Source of the DNA: Dehalococcoidia bacterium
GTDB taxonomy: Bacteria > Chloroflexota > Dehalococcoidia > Dehalococcoidales > RBG-16-60-22
Length of the DNA: 12,409 nt
Reading direction: 5' to 3'
NCBI GenBank assembly: GCA_030615655.1
Contig: JAUWYU010000029.1
Coordinates: forward strand, 1-12,409
Shown here: piece after piece, positions 1-6,296 of the stretch
How positions within the stretch are numbered: the first letter of the stretch is position 1
Layout: each line of letters opens with the position of its first letter
Notes under the pieces: model-generated
Databases searched by the model: none
Told to the model about the DNA's origin: nothing
What the model saw: only the letters and a program-made list of their open reading frames with translations
Made by a program: the position numbers and the translations under genes

Positions 1-25
1 ACCCAATATTTACGAGGAGGCAAAA

Positions 26-1645
26 ATGAAAAGACTATTCCTAATTCCGTTAACCCTGCTAATTGCAGTCAGCCTGGTTCTCGGCAGTTGTGGTGAGCCA
101 GAGGTAGCAGGGCCAACAGTACCAACAGTACCGGTAACAGAGCCGGTAGTAGAACCGGTAACAGAGCCGGAACCGGTGGTTCCGACCGGTACGTTGCGTG
201 CCGCCGTTGCTGCCTGGATAGAAACTACAGACCCAAACCTCCAGACCACCTTTGAATACGCGCTATACGAACACCTGATAAGCACTGACGTGGATGGTAG
301 CTTTATTGGTGAGTTGGCCACAGACTGGTCGCTAAGCGAAGATGGATTGACCTGGACTTTTAATATCCGGGAAGGCGTAACATTCCACAACGGCGACGAT
401 TTCACTGCGGCCGATGCCATGTTCAGCATAAACCGTATCATGGAAGAAGGCTCGATGTCACCATGGATCGGCGAGTATTCTGACACCATCGCTTCCATGG
501 AGACACCGGATGACTACACGCTGTTGATTCACTGCAATTTCGTTAACTATTTCTTCTATACCGCTATCTGGGGGTGCCCCATGGTGCCGAAGGACTATAT
601 CGAGGAGAATGGTTCGGAATATTTCAACGAGCATCCCGTCGGAACGTCGCCGTGGAAGTTCGTTGAGCTCGTTCCGAGCGTAAGCATTGAGTTCGAGGCA
701 GTGGTGGACCACTGGCGCATCACGCCGGAATGGGCCAGCCTGATAGTCTATCTGGTGCCGGAGTCGAGTACCGCCTTAGCCAAGCTCAGAAACGGGGAGG
801 TTGATATTGTCCTGGTCAGCAGCGATGAAGCTATTGATGTACAGGCTGAAGGTTACGAACTGCGTACCCTGGGGAATCCTAACGTGCCGATGATATGCAT
901 GTTGGGTACGTGGTGTACTGACGGGCCGCTGTCGGATTTACGGGTTCGCAAGGCTCTGTCGCTCGCTATAAACCGTGAGGAGATTATAGATACCTTATTC
1001 AGCGGGTTGGCCGAAAAGGGAGGCGTGATCTGGACGTCCCCATTGAGCTGGGGTTATGACCCGGCCTGGATAGAATCAGGCCCATGGTTCCAATACGATA
1101 CCGCTACCGCCATGCAACTGCTGGAGGACGCTGGCTACCCGGACGCCTTCGATGACCCGGTAATTCAAATGTACGCTGTCTATTATCTGCCCTGGCTTGC
1201 CGATTTTAATCTGGCCATATCGGGTTACTGGGAGGACGTCGGCGTCCAGACTGAAATAGTGCCGGTAGACATGGGCACAATGAGGGCGTTGATGTATGCT
1301 GAACCCTATCCTGAAGAAATTGCGGGGGCTGTCTCCATCTGGTCTATGCCGACGACACGGGTCAGCGTCTCATTCATCGAGAGCGCCCATGGTTCGACCG
1401 GCAACTGGCGCCTGCTGATGGACACCGACTGGGATGCCCTCCTCGAAAGCATCAAAACGGCCCCGGACCAGGATCAGCAGGTAGCACTTTTCCGGCAGAC
1501 CGTAGAATATTTCCTCGACGAATATGTTAGCCCGGGTATTGTGTACCTGTTCCCCTATTATGCTGTGAGCGATGTAGTCGGTGAATTTACATTACGCTTC
1601 CAGTATGATTTATGGGGCAATTTTGCAGGTATCAAAAAGAGGTAA
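26..1645 (+). CDS. ABC transporter substrate-binding lipoprotein, family 5 (peptide/nickel type)
   Basis: Extracytoplasmic solute-binding protein of the DppA/OppA/NikA class (SBP_bac_5), 539 aa, which captures a ligand outside the membrane and delivers it to the permeases encoded downstream. A type II signal peptide is visible: basic MKR, a hydrophobic core to about residue 20 and the lipobox L-G-S-C with lipidated Cys22. Residues 24-54 form a Pro/Val/Thr/Glu linker, expected to tether the folded domain to the membrane. The family signature lies at about residues 97-137, with WSLSEDGLTWTFNIREG followed by VTFHNGDDFTAADA. The ATG is set by a GAGGAGG ribosome site at 14-20. Length is normal for the family. 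The ligand cannot be told from sequence; peptides, nickel complexes, sugars and other solutes are all known for this class. Any promoter lies left of the window. Confidence 0.93.
   Translation: MKRLFLIPLTLLIAVSLVLGSCGEPEVAGPTVPTVPVTEPVVEPVTEPEPVVPTGTLRAAVAAWIETTDPNLQTTFEYALYEHLISTDVDGSFIGELATDWSLSEDGLTWTFNIREGVTFHNGDDFTAADAMFSINRIMEEGSMSPWIGEYSDTIASMETPDDYTLLIHCNFVNYFFYTAIWGCPMVPKDYIEENGSEYFNEHPVGTSPWKFVELVPSVSIEFEAVVDHWRITPEWASLIVYLVPESSTALAKLRNGEVDIVLVSSDEAIDVQAEGYELRTLGNPNVPMICMLGTWCTDGPLSDLRVRKALSLAINREEIIDTLFSGLAEKGGVIWTSPLSWGYDPAWIESGPWFQYDTATAMQLLEDAGYPDAFDDPVIQMYAVYYLPWLADFNLAISGYWEDVGVQTEIVPVDMGTMRALMYAEPYPEEIAGAVSIWSMPTTRVSVSFIESAHGSTGNWRLLMDTDWDALLESIKTAPDQDQQVALFRQTVEYFLDEYVSPGIVYLFPYYAVSDVVGEFTLRFQYDLWGNFAGIKKR
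113..170 (+). repeat. Short in-frame tandem repeats encoding the lipoprotein linker
   Basis: The 9-mer CCAACAGTA occurs twice back to back (113-121 and 122-130). The 16-mer CCGGTAACAGAGCCGG occurs at 131-146 and again at 155-170, a 24-bp (8-codon) period. All units are multiples of three, so gain or loss would change the length of the Pro/Val/Thr/Glu tether without breaking the reading frame. Confidence 0.8.
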
Positions 1646-1653
1646 AGCAGGCT

Positions 1654-1676
1654 GGGTAGCAGTTGACTGACTGCCC
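1654..1676 (+). terminator. Possible weak terminator or 3' mRNA hairpin after the binding-protein gene
   Basis: GGGTAG pairs with CTGCCC (one G-U), enclosing a second stem CAGT/ACTG with a one-base bulge. It sits 9 bases after the stop codon at 1645. The downstream GGTTTAATG has only three T in a row, so it may be a stabilising or attenuating hairpin that lets more binding protein than permease be made, and not a full terminator. Confidence 0.35.
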
Positions 1677-1959
1677 GGTTTAATGCAGACCATACCGGTG
1701 ACGCGTTGTTCGGAACGCGAGATGGATAATGATGGTACCGGCAACCGGGAAAGACGCTGGTGGCTCTGGCCATAGTTGGCGCCAGACCGGGCGCCGGTAC
1801 TATCGTGTTCATACCGCTGCATAAGAGCGCCTGCGGCTTTATGTCGGACGAGCAGTTCAGGATGTCCACTGACGGTTATTGCGCAAGGCAAGCTCTGAAA
1901 AATTTGAGAATGTGCGAGCGAAGGCCCGGTACGTTAAAGACTACAGGGTATATGTGTAG
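1670..1959 (+). pseudogene. Decayed remnant of a URO-D-family (corrinoid) methyltransferase gene
   Basis: This space between the binding protein and permease genes has no convincing intact gene, but its translation matches pieces of the intact URO-D protein at 10381-11718. Frame 2 from about 1673 reads ARFNADHTGDALFGTRDG, then two stops (1727-1732), then YRQPGKTLVALA and VFIPLHKSACGFMSDEQF. These align with residues 239-273 and 297-316 of the intact protein (GDTLRGTRG, MYRQPDKLLKALE, FIFIPLHKGADGF). About ten codons are missing between the second and third blocks. From about 1891 a different frame reads SSEKFENVRAK and ends in YRVYV and a TAG at 1957, resembling the C-terminus DEAKPENVRAM...EYGAY. 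So stops, at least one frameshift and a deletion of roughly 100 codons are visible. A 69-codon GTG reading frame at 1760-1969 crosses it but is probably not a gene. Alignment is by eye. Confidence 0.7.
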
Positions 1960-1977
1960 CTGCAGGTAAAGGACACG

Positions 1978-2892
1978 ATGACGCGTTATATCATCATACG
2001 GCTGATCCAGGCGGTAGTAACCCTCATCGTTATCTCCATGGTCATCTTTGCTCTGGCACGAGCCAGTGGCGACCCCGTGATGCTGATGGCGCCCCCCATG
2101 GCCACGCTGGAAGACATAGAAGTTATCAGACAGTACCTGGGCCTGGATAAGTCATTGCCCGAACAATATTGGACTTTTCTAAAAAGTATGGCCCGGGGCG
2201 ACCTTGGGAAATCAATCCAGAACAGGCGAGACGTTACCACACTGATCGCACAAAGGTTGCCCAATACGGTATCACTGAGCTTACCGGCAATATTCCTGGG
2301 AATAACAGTATCACTTATCCTGGGTGTTACGGCGGCGTGCCGGCGCGGCACCTGGCTGGATAACGGAGTGAGATACTTGGCTATTCTCGGTCAGGCTTTG
2401 CCGAGTTTCTGGTTGGCCATCGTAGCCATCTCCGTCTTTGCCGTGGCGCTGGGCTGGTTGCCCACCAGCGGCATGGGGGGTCCCGCCAATTACGTCCTGC
2501 CGGTCTTGACCCTTTCTTTTTTCATGTTGCCGATATTTACGCGGTTGATCCGTTCCAGCATGCTGGAAGTCCTGGACAGCGAGTATGTCAAGCTGGCCCG
2601 GATAAAGGGTCTTTCGGAGAGGGTGGTAGTCTGGAAGCATGCGCTGAGAAACGCGATAATACCCCTGCTGACTGCGACTGGCATCACCTTCGCCACCATT
2701 ATTACCGGCGCCGTAATTATCGAGACTGTTTTCGCCTGGCCGGGTATCGGCCGGCTGATGGCTGAGGCGATGATACGGCGCGATTTTCCGGTGATACAGG
2801 CTTCCGTGATGCTGGTGGCTGTCGTCGTTCTTATGGTGAACCTGCTGGTGGACATTGTTTATGCGTACGTTGATCCGCGGATAAGGTATTAA
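1978..2892 (+). CDS. ABC transporter permease, DppB/OppB type
   Basis: Inner-membrane subunit of a family 5 importer, 304 aa, forming half of the translocation channel. An N-terminal membrane helix (about residues 7-27) is followed by a periplasmic segment and the binding-protein-dependent transport domain (about 95-300). The cytoplasmic EAA loop, which docks the ATPase, is at about 201-230 (EYVKLARIKGLSERVVVWKH). The end YAYVDPRIRY is typical of DppB proteins. The ATG follows AAAGGA at 1967-1972. It is separated from the binding-protein gene by the URO-D remnant and from the next permease by two bases, so the two permeases are almost certainly translated from one mRNA. No clear promoter was found in front of it. 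Confidence 0.94.
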   Translation: MTRYIIIRLIQAVVTLIVISMVIFALARASGDPVMLMAPPMATLEDIEVIRQYLGLDKSLPEQYWTFLKSMARGDLGKSIQNRRDVTTLIAQRLPNTVSLSLPAIFLGITVSLILGVTAACRRGTWLDNGVRYLAILGQALPSFWLAIVAISVFAVALGWLPTSGMGGPANYVLPVLTLSFFMLPIFTRLIRSSMLEVLDSEYVKLARIKGLSERVVVWKHALRNAIIPLLTATGITFATIITGAVIIETVFAWPGIGRLMAEAMIRRDFPVIQASVMLVAVVVLMVNLLVDIVYAYVDPRIRY

Positions 2893-2894
2893 CT

Positions 2895-3785
2895 ATGTCT
2901 AGCGAACTAGCTATAGCAAGAGCCGGTTTCGGAACAAGGGTACGGCATATATGGCAAACCTCACGTCGGTTGCCGCTTATACCTATTATCATCATGAGCG
3001 CTGTCGTCTTTGTCGCCATCTTCGCCGATTTAATCACGCCGTACCCTCCTAATGAGATGTCATTGCCGGACAGGCTTACGCCGCCGTTCTTCATGCCCGA
3101 AGGCAGCACGGCTCATATTCTTGGTACAGACACCATCGGGCGGGATATCCTCAGCCGCATGATGTACGGGGCAAGGATTTCTCTGAGTGTCTCGCTAATG
3201 GTTATCGCGATTGCTTCCGTTATCGGGACTTTTTTAGGAATGATAGCTGGGTACAGGGGAGGGCGTGTTGATGCCGTGCTGATGAGGGTAACCGACGCCG
3301 CTCTCGCCTTTCCCGCGCTCTTGATAGCCCTGCTGCTTGCCGTCGCCCTTGGGCCGAAGTTTTCTACCGTCGTCCTGGCGTTGTCGGCGCTTAGCTGGGC
3401 TCCCTTCGCACGCATGATGCGGGGAGAGGTCTTGAAACTTCGTGGGGAGGACTTCGTAGCGCATGCGCGGGTTATTGGCTGTTCGCAAGCCAGAATATTG
3501 ATAAAGCATCTCTTTCCCAATGTGGTCAACACACTGGTAGTGTTGATGACGATGAGTGTCGGGCTTGTTATTTTGATAGAGGCTTCTTTAAGCTTCCTCG
3601 GGGCCGGGATTCCACCCCCAACGCCATCATGGGGGTCAATGGTAGCCGATGGCAGGAATCTCTTCGATCGAGCCTGGTGGATCTCTTTATTCCCCAGCCT
3701 GGCCATTGGCTCTGTGGTATTGTCTGGGAACTTCCTGGGTGATTGGATTCGCGATAAAATGGATCCAAGATTGAGACAGCTATAA
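2895..3785 (+). CDS. ABC transporter permease, DppC/OppC type
   Basis: Second channel subunit, 296 aa, partner of the preceding permease. Visible are the DppC N-terminal helix (about 28-46), the motif GTDTIGRDILSRMMYGAR (77-94) that opens the transport domain, the EAA loop at about 185-207 (EDFVAHARVIGCSQARILIK) and the canonical tail LGDWIRDKMDPRLRQL. The start lies two bases after the previous stop with only a weak purine stretch upstream, which fits translational coupling. No DppD/DppF ATPase gene follows: the next features are tRNA-like DNA on the other strand, so the ATPase must come from elsewhere. There is no strong terminator in 3786-3836, so readthrough antisense to the GIY-YIG gene is possible. 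Confidence 0.94.
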   Translation: MSSELAIARAGFGTRVRHIWQTSRRLPLIPIIIMSAVVFVAIFADLITPYPPNEMSLPDRLTPPFFMPEGSTAHILGTDTIGRDILSRMMYGARISLSVSLMVIAIASVIGTFLGMIAGYRGGRVDAVLMRVTDAALAFPALLIALLLAVALGPKFSTVVLALSALSWAPFARMMRGEVLKLRGEDFVAHARVIGCSQARILIKHLFPNVVNTLVVLMTMSVGLVILIEASLSFLGAGIPPPTPSWGSMVADGRNLFDRAWWISLFPSLAIGSVVLSGNFLGDWIRDKMDPRLRQL

Positions 3786-3836
3786 ACAAGGTAATTCTTG
3801 AAGTATCGGTGGGAGTTCTGCCTATTGACACCCCAA

Positions 3837-3862
3837 GTGGAGATAGGGGGATTCGAACCCCC
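3837..3862 (-). repeat. 26-bp direct repeat, copy 1 (tRNA 3' end)
   Basis: Perfect copy of the T-arm and acceptor 3' side of the tRNA-Ala at 4155-4230. On the minus strand it reads GGGGG-TTCGAAT-CCCCC, then TATCTCC, A and C. The other copy is at 4157-4182, a 320-bp offset. Unlike that copy it is followed by TT and not CA, so no CCA end is encoded here. Confidence 0.85.
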
Positions 3863-3911
3863 TAACTCCCCGATGTTAATCGGGACGCTCTCCCACTTAT
3901 GCCACTCAAAC
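3838..3911 (-). pseudogene. tRNA-like sequence, probable tRNA pseudogene
   Basis: The minus strand has a perfect T-arm (GGGGG/CCCCC around TTCGAAT), a typical D-arm 3' side (GTGGGAGAGC) and an anticodon-like stem with CCCGA/TCGGG. The anticodon loop is six or eight bases depending on pairing (TTAACA or ATTAACAT), not seven. The 5' end (GTTTGAG) does not pair with the 3' acceptor strand TATCTCC, which is identical to that of tRNA-Ala. No CCA is encoded. It reads as a chimera or decayed copy whose 3' end matches the neighbouring tRNA-Ala. No amino-acid identity is assigned: TAA or AAC could be read as anticodon. A covariance-model scan would settle whether it folds. Confidence 0.5.
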
Positions 3912-4146
3912 CCAGGGCCCTGACCATGTACGCAGGATTTTTCCAGGCCTTGACCTGACGTTCTCTTTGCCTTGCCTCAGGCAGAGCATCATAGGACTCG
4001 GTGTATACCAGTTTCCAGGGACGATGACTTTTCGTTGAGGCGGACTTCCCCGCATTGTGTTGAGCTAATCTTACCAATACGTCTTTCGTTGAGCCGATGT
4101 AGTACCGGCCGGTTAGTTCACTTTGCAGAATATACATGAAAAACAT
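3862..4146 (-). CDS. Small GIY-YIG domain protein (UPF0213/YhbQ-like)
   Basis: 94-aa single-domain GIY-YIG protein, a putative structure-specific nuclease of unknown substrate. The core is clear: MYILQS near the N-terminus (the GIY position), RYYIGSTKD (the YIG position), then VRLAQHN, a KSHRPWKLVY strand and EARQRERQVKAWK. The ATG at 4144-4146 is preferred over TTG at 4147-4149 because AAGGG lies four bases upstream; a later in-frame ATG (4135-4137) would trim three residues. The gene begins 8 bases after the CCA of tRNA-Ala, so tRNA 3' processing would leave an almost leaderless mRNA. The last 15 or so residues (GLSGISGRASRLTSGS) and the stop codon are encoded by the tRNA-like sequence, so the natural C-terminus was probably replaced or extended. 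Confidence 0.85.
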   Translation of the reverse strand: MFFMYILQSELTGRYYIGSTKDVLVRLAQHNAGKSASTKSHRPWKLVYTESYDALPEARQRERQVKAWKNPAYMVRALGLSGISGRASRLTSGS

Positions 4147-4154
4147 CAAACCCT

Positions 4155-4230
4155 TGGTGGAGATAGGGGGATTCGAACCCCCGACCTCTGCGATGCGAAC
4201 GCAGCGCTCTCCCTATTGAGCTATATCCCC
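4155..4230 (-). tRNA. tRNA-Ala (anticodon CGC)
   Basis: A complete 76-nt cloverleaf including encoded CCA. Acceptor GGGGATA pairs with TATCTCC and contains the G3-U70 wobble pair that is the main alanine identity element. The D-arm is GCTC...GAGC, the anticodon stem CTGCG/CGCAG holds loop TTCGCAT (anticodon CGC, codon GCG), and the T-loop is TTCGAAT. The discriminator is A followed by CCA. It lies 27 bases downstream of the GreA-like gene and has its own promoter-like element. Confidence 0.97.
4157..4182 (-). repeat. 26-bp direct repeat, copy 2 (within tRNA-Ala)
   Basis: The 3' end of the functional tRNA-Ala (T-arm, acceptor 3' strand, discriminator and first C of CCA), identical to 3837-3862. 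The two copies bracket the GIY-YIG gene like the half-sites left by integration at a tRNA 3' end. Confidence 0.85.
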
Positions 4231-4244
4231 ATAACGACAAGACT

Positions 4245-4250
4245 ATTATA
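4245..4250 (-). promoter_or_regulatory. Extended -10 promoter for tRNA-Ala
   Basis: The minus strand reads TGCTATAAT: a perfect TATAAT with the TG of an extended -10 element, just inside the intergenic gap after the GreA-like stop codon. No good -35 is visible. Predicted start is about 8 bases before the mature tRNA. It would also transcribe the GIY-YIG gene. Confidence 0.5.
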
Positions 4251-4257
4251 GCATATA

Positions 4258-5064
4258 TTAGCGCCCGACCCACTTAATCTGGTAGCGCAGCTTGCCGGCG
4301 GGTGCTGTTATCTCGATTACTTCTCCGTCGCTCCGTCCGATGACGGCTTTACCCAGAGGTGAAGCGATGGAGATTTTACCACGGGATGGGTCTACCTCCC
4401 TGGGGTCGACTATCATGTATCGCAGTTCTTCGCCGGAATCCAGGTCACTGAGAACGATACTGTCACCGACACCTGTTTTAAGGGCGGGTTCTTTTTTCTC
4501 ATCAATGATAGTCGCCGCCTTCAGTGTTTCCTGCAGCTCTTTAATCCGCCCCTCCACATGCCCACGTTCTTCTCTGGCGGCGTCCAGCGGCGCATTTTCA
4601 CGGAAGTCCTTATCGGCGGCGGCCCGCTGTATTACGTTGATGAGTTCATGGCTCCTGTTCCTGAGGTCGGCAAGCTCGACTTCCAGTTCATCATACCTCT
4701 GCCGGGACAGGGAAGCGGATTCCGGCAGGCTGCGGCTGGTGGCATGCGGCCCGGCTTTTGCCTTCTTGGTCTTCAGGTGGGTAGCCAGATTGGTCCGGCT
4801 CCATCCTTCCTTCCTGGCATGAGCCAGGAAGGAGCGTACTATTTCCAGCCTTTTAGCGTAGCCAGTGTCCGATACTGATAACTGCTCGGCGTAACTGGCG
4901 ACATCAGGTGGTGCCAGTCCGGCAAAGGGTCGCTCCCAGCCATACCAGCGGGCGAATTTATACACCTCCGTCTGGCTGACTTCCCTTTTCTGGGAGGACA
5001 ATTTCGCCAGAAACTGCGCGGCGGCCTCGCCCAGGCTGGGAATCTGATTATCGCTGCTGACCAT
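4258..5064 (-). CDS. GreA-like transcription factor with N-terminal recombinase-type core-binding domain
   Basis: 268 aa, about 110 residues longer than ordinary GreA (about 158). Residues 118-190 match the GreA coiled coil: SLSRQRYDELEVEL, then the tip KDFRENAPLDAAREERGHVEGRIKEL, with D153 and E156 at the positions of the two acidic residues that hold Mg2+ in RNA polymerase. Residues 196-266 match the C-terminal FKBP-like domain (VLSDLDSGEELRYMIV, ISIASPLGKAVIG). The first ~100 residues resemble the SAM-like N-terminal core-binding domain of tyrosine recombinases: an AAAQFLAKL start, a YKFARWYG helix, DVASYAEQL and RLEIVRSFLAHARKEG, with no catalytic recombinase domain. Known GreA rescues backtracked polymerase by stimulating transcript cleavage; the extra domain suggests targeting to DNA. 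The ATG follows GGAGAG (5071-5076). Confidence 0.85.
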   Translation of the reverse strand: MVSSDNQIPSLGEAAAQFLAKLSSQKREVSQTEVYKFARWYGWERPFAGLAPPDVASYAEQLSVSDTGYAKRLEIVRSFLAHARKEGWSRTNLATHLKTKKAKAGPHATSRSLPESASLSRQRYDELEVELADLRNRSHELINVIQRAAADKDFRENAPLDAAREERGHVEGRIKELQETLKAATIIDEKKEPALKTGVGDSIVLSDLDSGEELRYMIVDPREVDPSRGKISIASPLGKAVIGRSDGEVIEITAPAGKLRYQIKWVGR

Positions 5065-5092
5065 TTATTTCTCTCCGTAAATGCGCTGTTTT

Positions 5093-5122
5093 ATTCTAAA
5101 CATTAACCGTATTATCGGTCAA
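5093..5122 (-). promoter_or_regulatory. Sigma-70-like promoter for the GreA-like gene
   Basis: On the minus strand TTGACC (5117-5122) and TAGAAT (5093-5098) are separated by 18 bases, each five of six to consensus. The predicted start near 5086 leaves a leader of about 22 nt that contains the GGAGAG ribosome site. The -35 element lies in the last codons of the preceding flavoprotein gene. Confidence 0.5.
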
Positions 5123-6296
5123 TCCCGCCAGCCCTGAAGGGCAGTTTCATCAAATTCAGGGTCCTGGCTACCATCTGGTATTTTAACAGCCTTAATATCG
5201 TCTTACTGTGCCAGTCGAAGGAAAGGTCTTTGGCTTTAAGTAAAGCTTCGTCAATGCCGCCGGCTTTTACTATCTCGAATATCCGGTCAATCTGCCGGTC
5301 ACTCAGGCGCTCGAAAAGTCTTCTGGCCCAGTAACCTGTCTTGAGCTCACGTCCCAGTCTCTTTCGCCATGCTCGCTCATAGCCTGCCAGTCTTTTAGCG
5401 GACAGGTCGCCATCCTCCAGTGCCTGATGCAGTGTTCTGGCGGCTATGTCAGCGCTGAGCAGGCCGTAGTAGATGCCGCCGCCACTGGTCGGCTTTACCT
5501 GACCGGCAGCGTCACCGACGACTATCAATCGCTCGCTGCATGTCCGGGGCAGGGGTTTCAAGGGGATTCCCCCGTAGCTCAGTTCCGCCTCAGCTGAAGT
5601 TATTTTGCCCCGGGCCGCCAGGTGTGCCAGCCATTTCTTCAGGTAGAGGCCGGGATTTTTCCGTGACATCAGCCCGACCCGGGCCATTAATGGCGTCGTT
5701 GGCACCAGCCAGGCGAAAAACCCGGGGGCCATATCTCCAAAATAGACCTCTATTTCGTCCGTCCCGGCAGTTTTTACCTCGACCTGGGTGCCTGTGGTGA
5801 AGTCGCCAAATCTGCCCAGCCCCAATCGCCGAAGTAATCCGGGTGTGAAGCCGGTGGCGATGACCACAGATTTTGACTGAATTTTAAGCTCTTTTCCCCG
5901 GCGGGATACCGCAACACTTACCCGGTCGTTTTCAACGGTTACGTCTTTTAACCGGCTGTGAAAATGATATTCGGCTCCCGCACCCTGCGCCCGCTCCGTT
6001 ATGGCTATATCAAAAGCCGGCCGGTCCAGGATGCACGCCTGGGGTTCTTTCCGCCACAGGTGGAGTCGGTTTCCCGAGGGTGAGAACAGGCTGGCGCTGT
6101 TTACCTGCCTGAGAATTACCCTGTCCTCAATGGTAAAGGCGTTGACGCATTCCAGGCCGATGATGCCCATGCAGCAGACCGATTCTCCCGCCCGCCGCTT
6201 CCGCTCCAGGACTAATACCCTGTGTCCCTTCTCAGCCAGATGATAAGCTACATGGCTTCCTGTAGGGCCGCCGCCAGCAACTATAACATCGTACAT
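5112..6296 (-). CDS. Geranylgeranyl reductase family FAD-dependent oxidoreductase
   Basis: 394-aa flavoprotein of the geranylgeranyl reductase/p-hydroxybenzoate hydroxylase-like superfamily. The dinucleotide-binding start is DVIVAGGGPTGSHVAYHLA (residues 3-21) with the ribose-binding ERK at the end of the second strand. The Cys pair C41-C42 lies where family members have their conserved Cys. Further marks are DRPAFD (91-96), a PGFFAWLVPT segment (191-200) like the family's YxWxFPK motif, and the second FAD signature VVGDAAGQVKPTSGGG (259-274). Known members saturate double bonds of isoprenoid chains of lipids, chlorophylls or quinones; the substrate here is unknown, with menaquinone tails or membrane lipids as reasonable guesses. 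Its ATG directly follows the TGA of the upstream DUF1616-like gene, so the two are translationally coupled. Confidence 0.88.
   Translation of the reverse strand: MYDVIVAGGGPTGSHVAYHLAEKGHRVLVLERKRRAGESVCCMGIIGLECVNAFTIEDRVILRQVNSASLFSPSGNRLHLWRKEPQACILDRPAFDIAITERAQGAGAEYHFHSRLKDVTVENDRVSVAVSRRGKELKIQSKSVVIATGFTPGLLRRLGLGRFGDFTTGTQVEVKTAGTDEIEVYFGDMAPGFFAWLVPTTPLMARVGLMSRKNPGLYLKKWLAHLAARGKITSAEAELSYGGIPLKPLPRTCSERLIVVGDAAGQVKPTSGGGIYYGLLSADIAARTLHQALEDGDLSAKRLAGYERAWRKRLGRELKTGYWARRLFERLSDRQIDRIFEIVKAGGIDEALLKAKDLSFDWHSKTILRLLKYQMVARTLNLMKLPFRAGGIDR

Noticed and set aside
1760..1969. 69-codon GTG reading frame between the binding protein and permease
   Set aside because: Only its first part resembles the URO-D family, it starts inside a matched block, and it changes to unrelated sequence where the family continues in another frame. 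It is better explained as part of the pseudogene.
3789..3804. CAAG...CTTG hairpin after the second permease as a terminator
   Set aside because: Only four base pairs and no following T-run.
3837..3913. tRNA-Asn on the plus strand (GTT in a CCCGA...TCGGG arm)
   Set aside because: The plus strand has no TTCRANY T-loop at the right place, and the arm is a reverse reading of the minus-strand tRNA-like unit.
4292..4822. 176-codon plus-strand frame opposite the GreA-like gene
   Set aside because: Ser/Arg-rich composition typical of an antisense shadow; the opposite strand has clear GreA motifs and a promoter and ribosome site.
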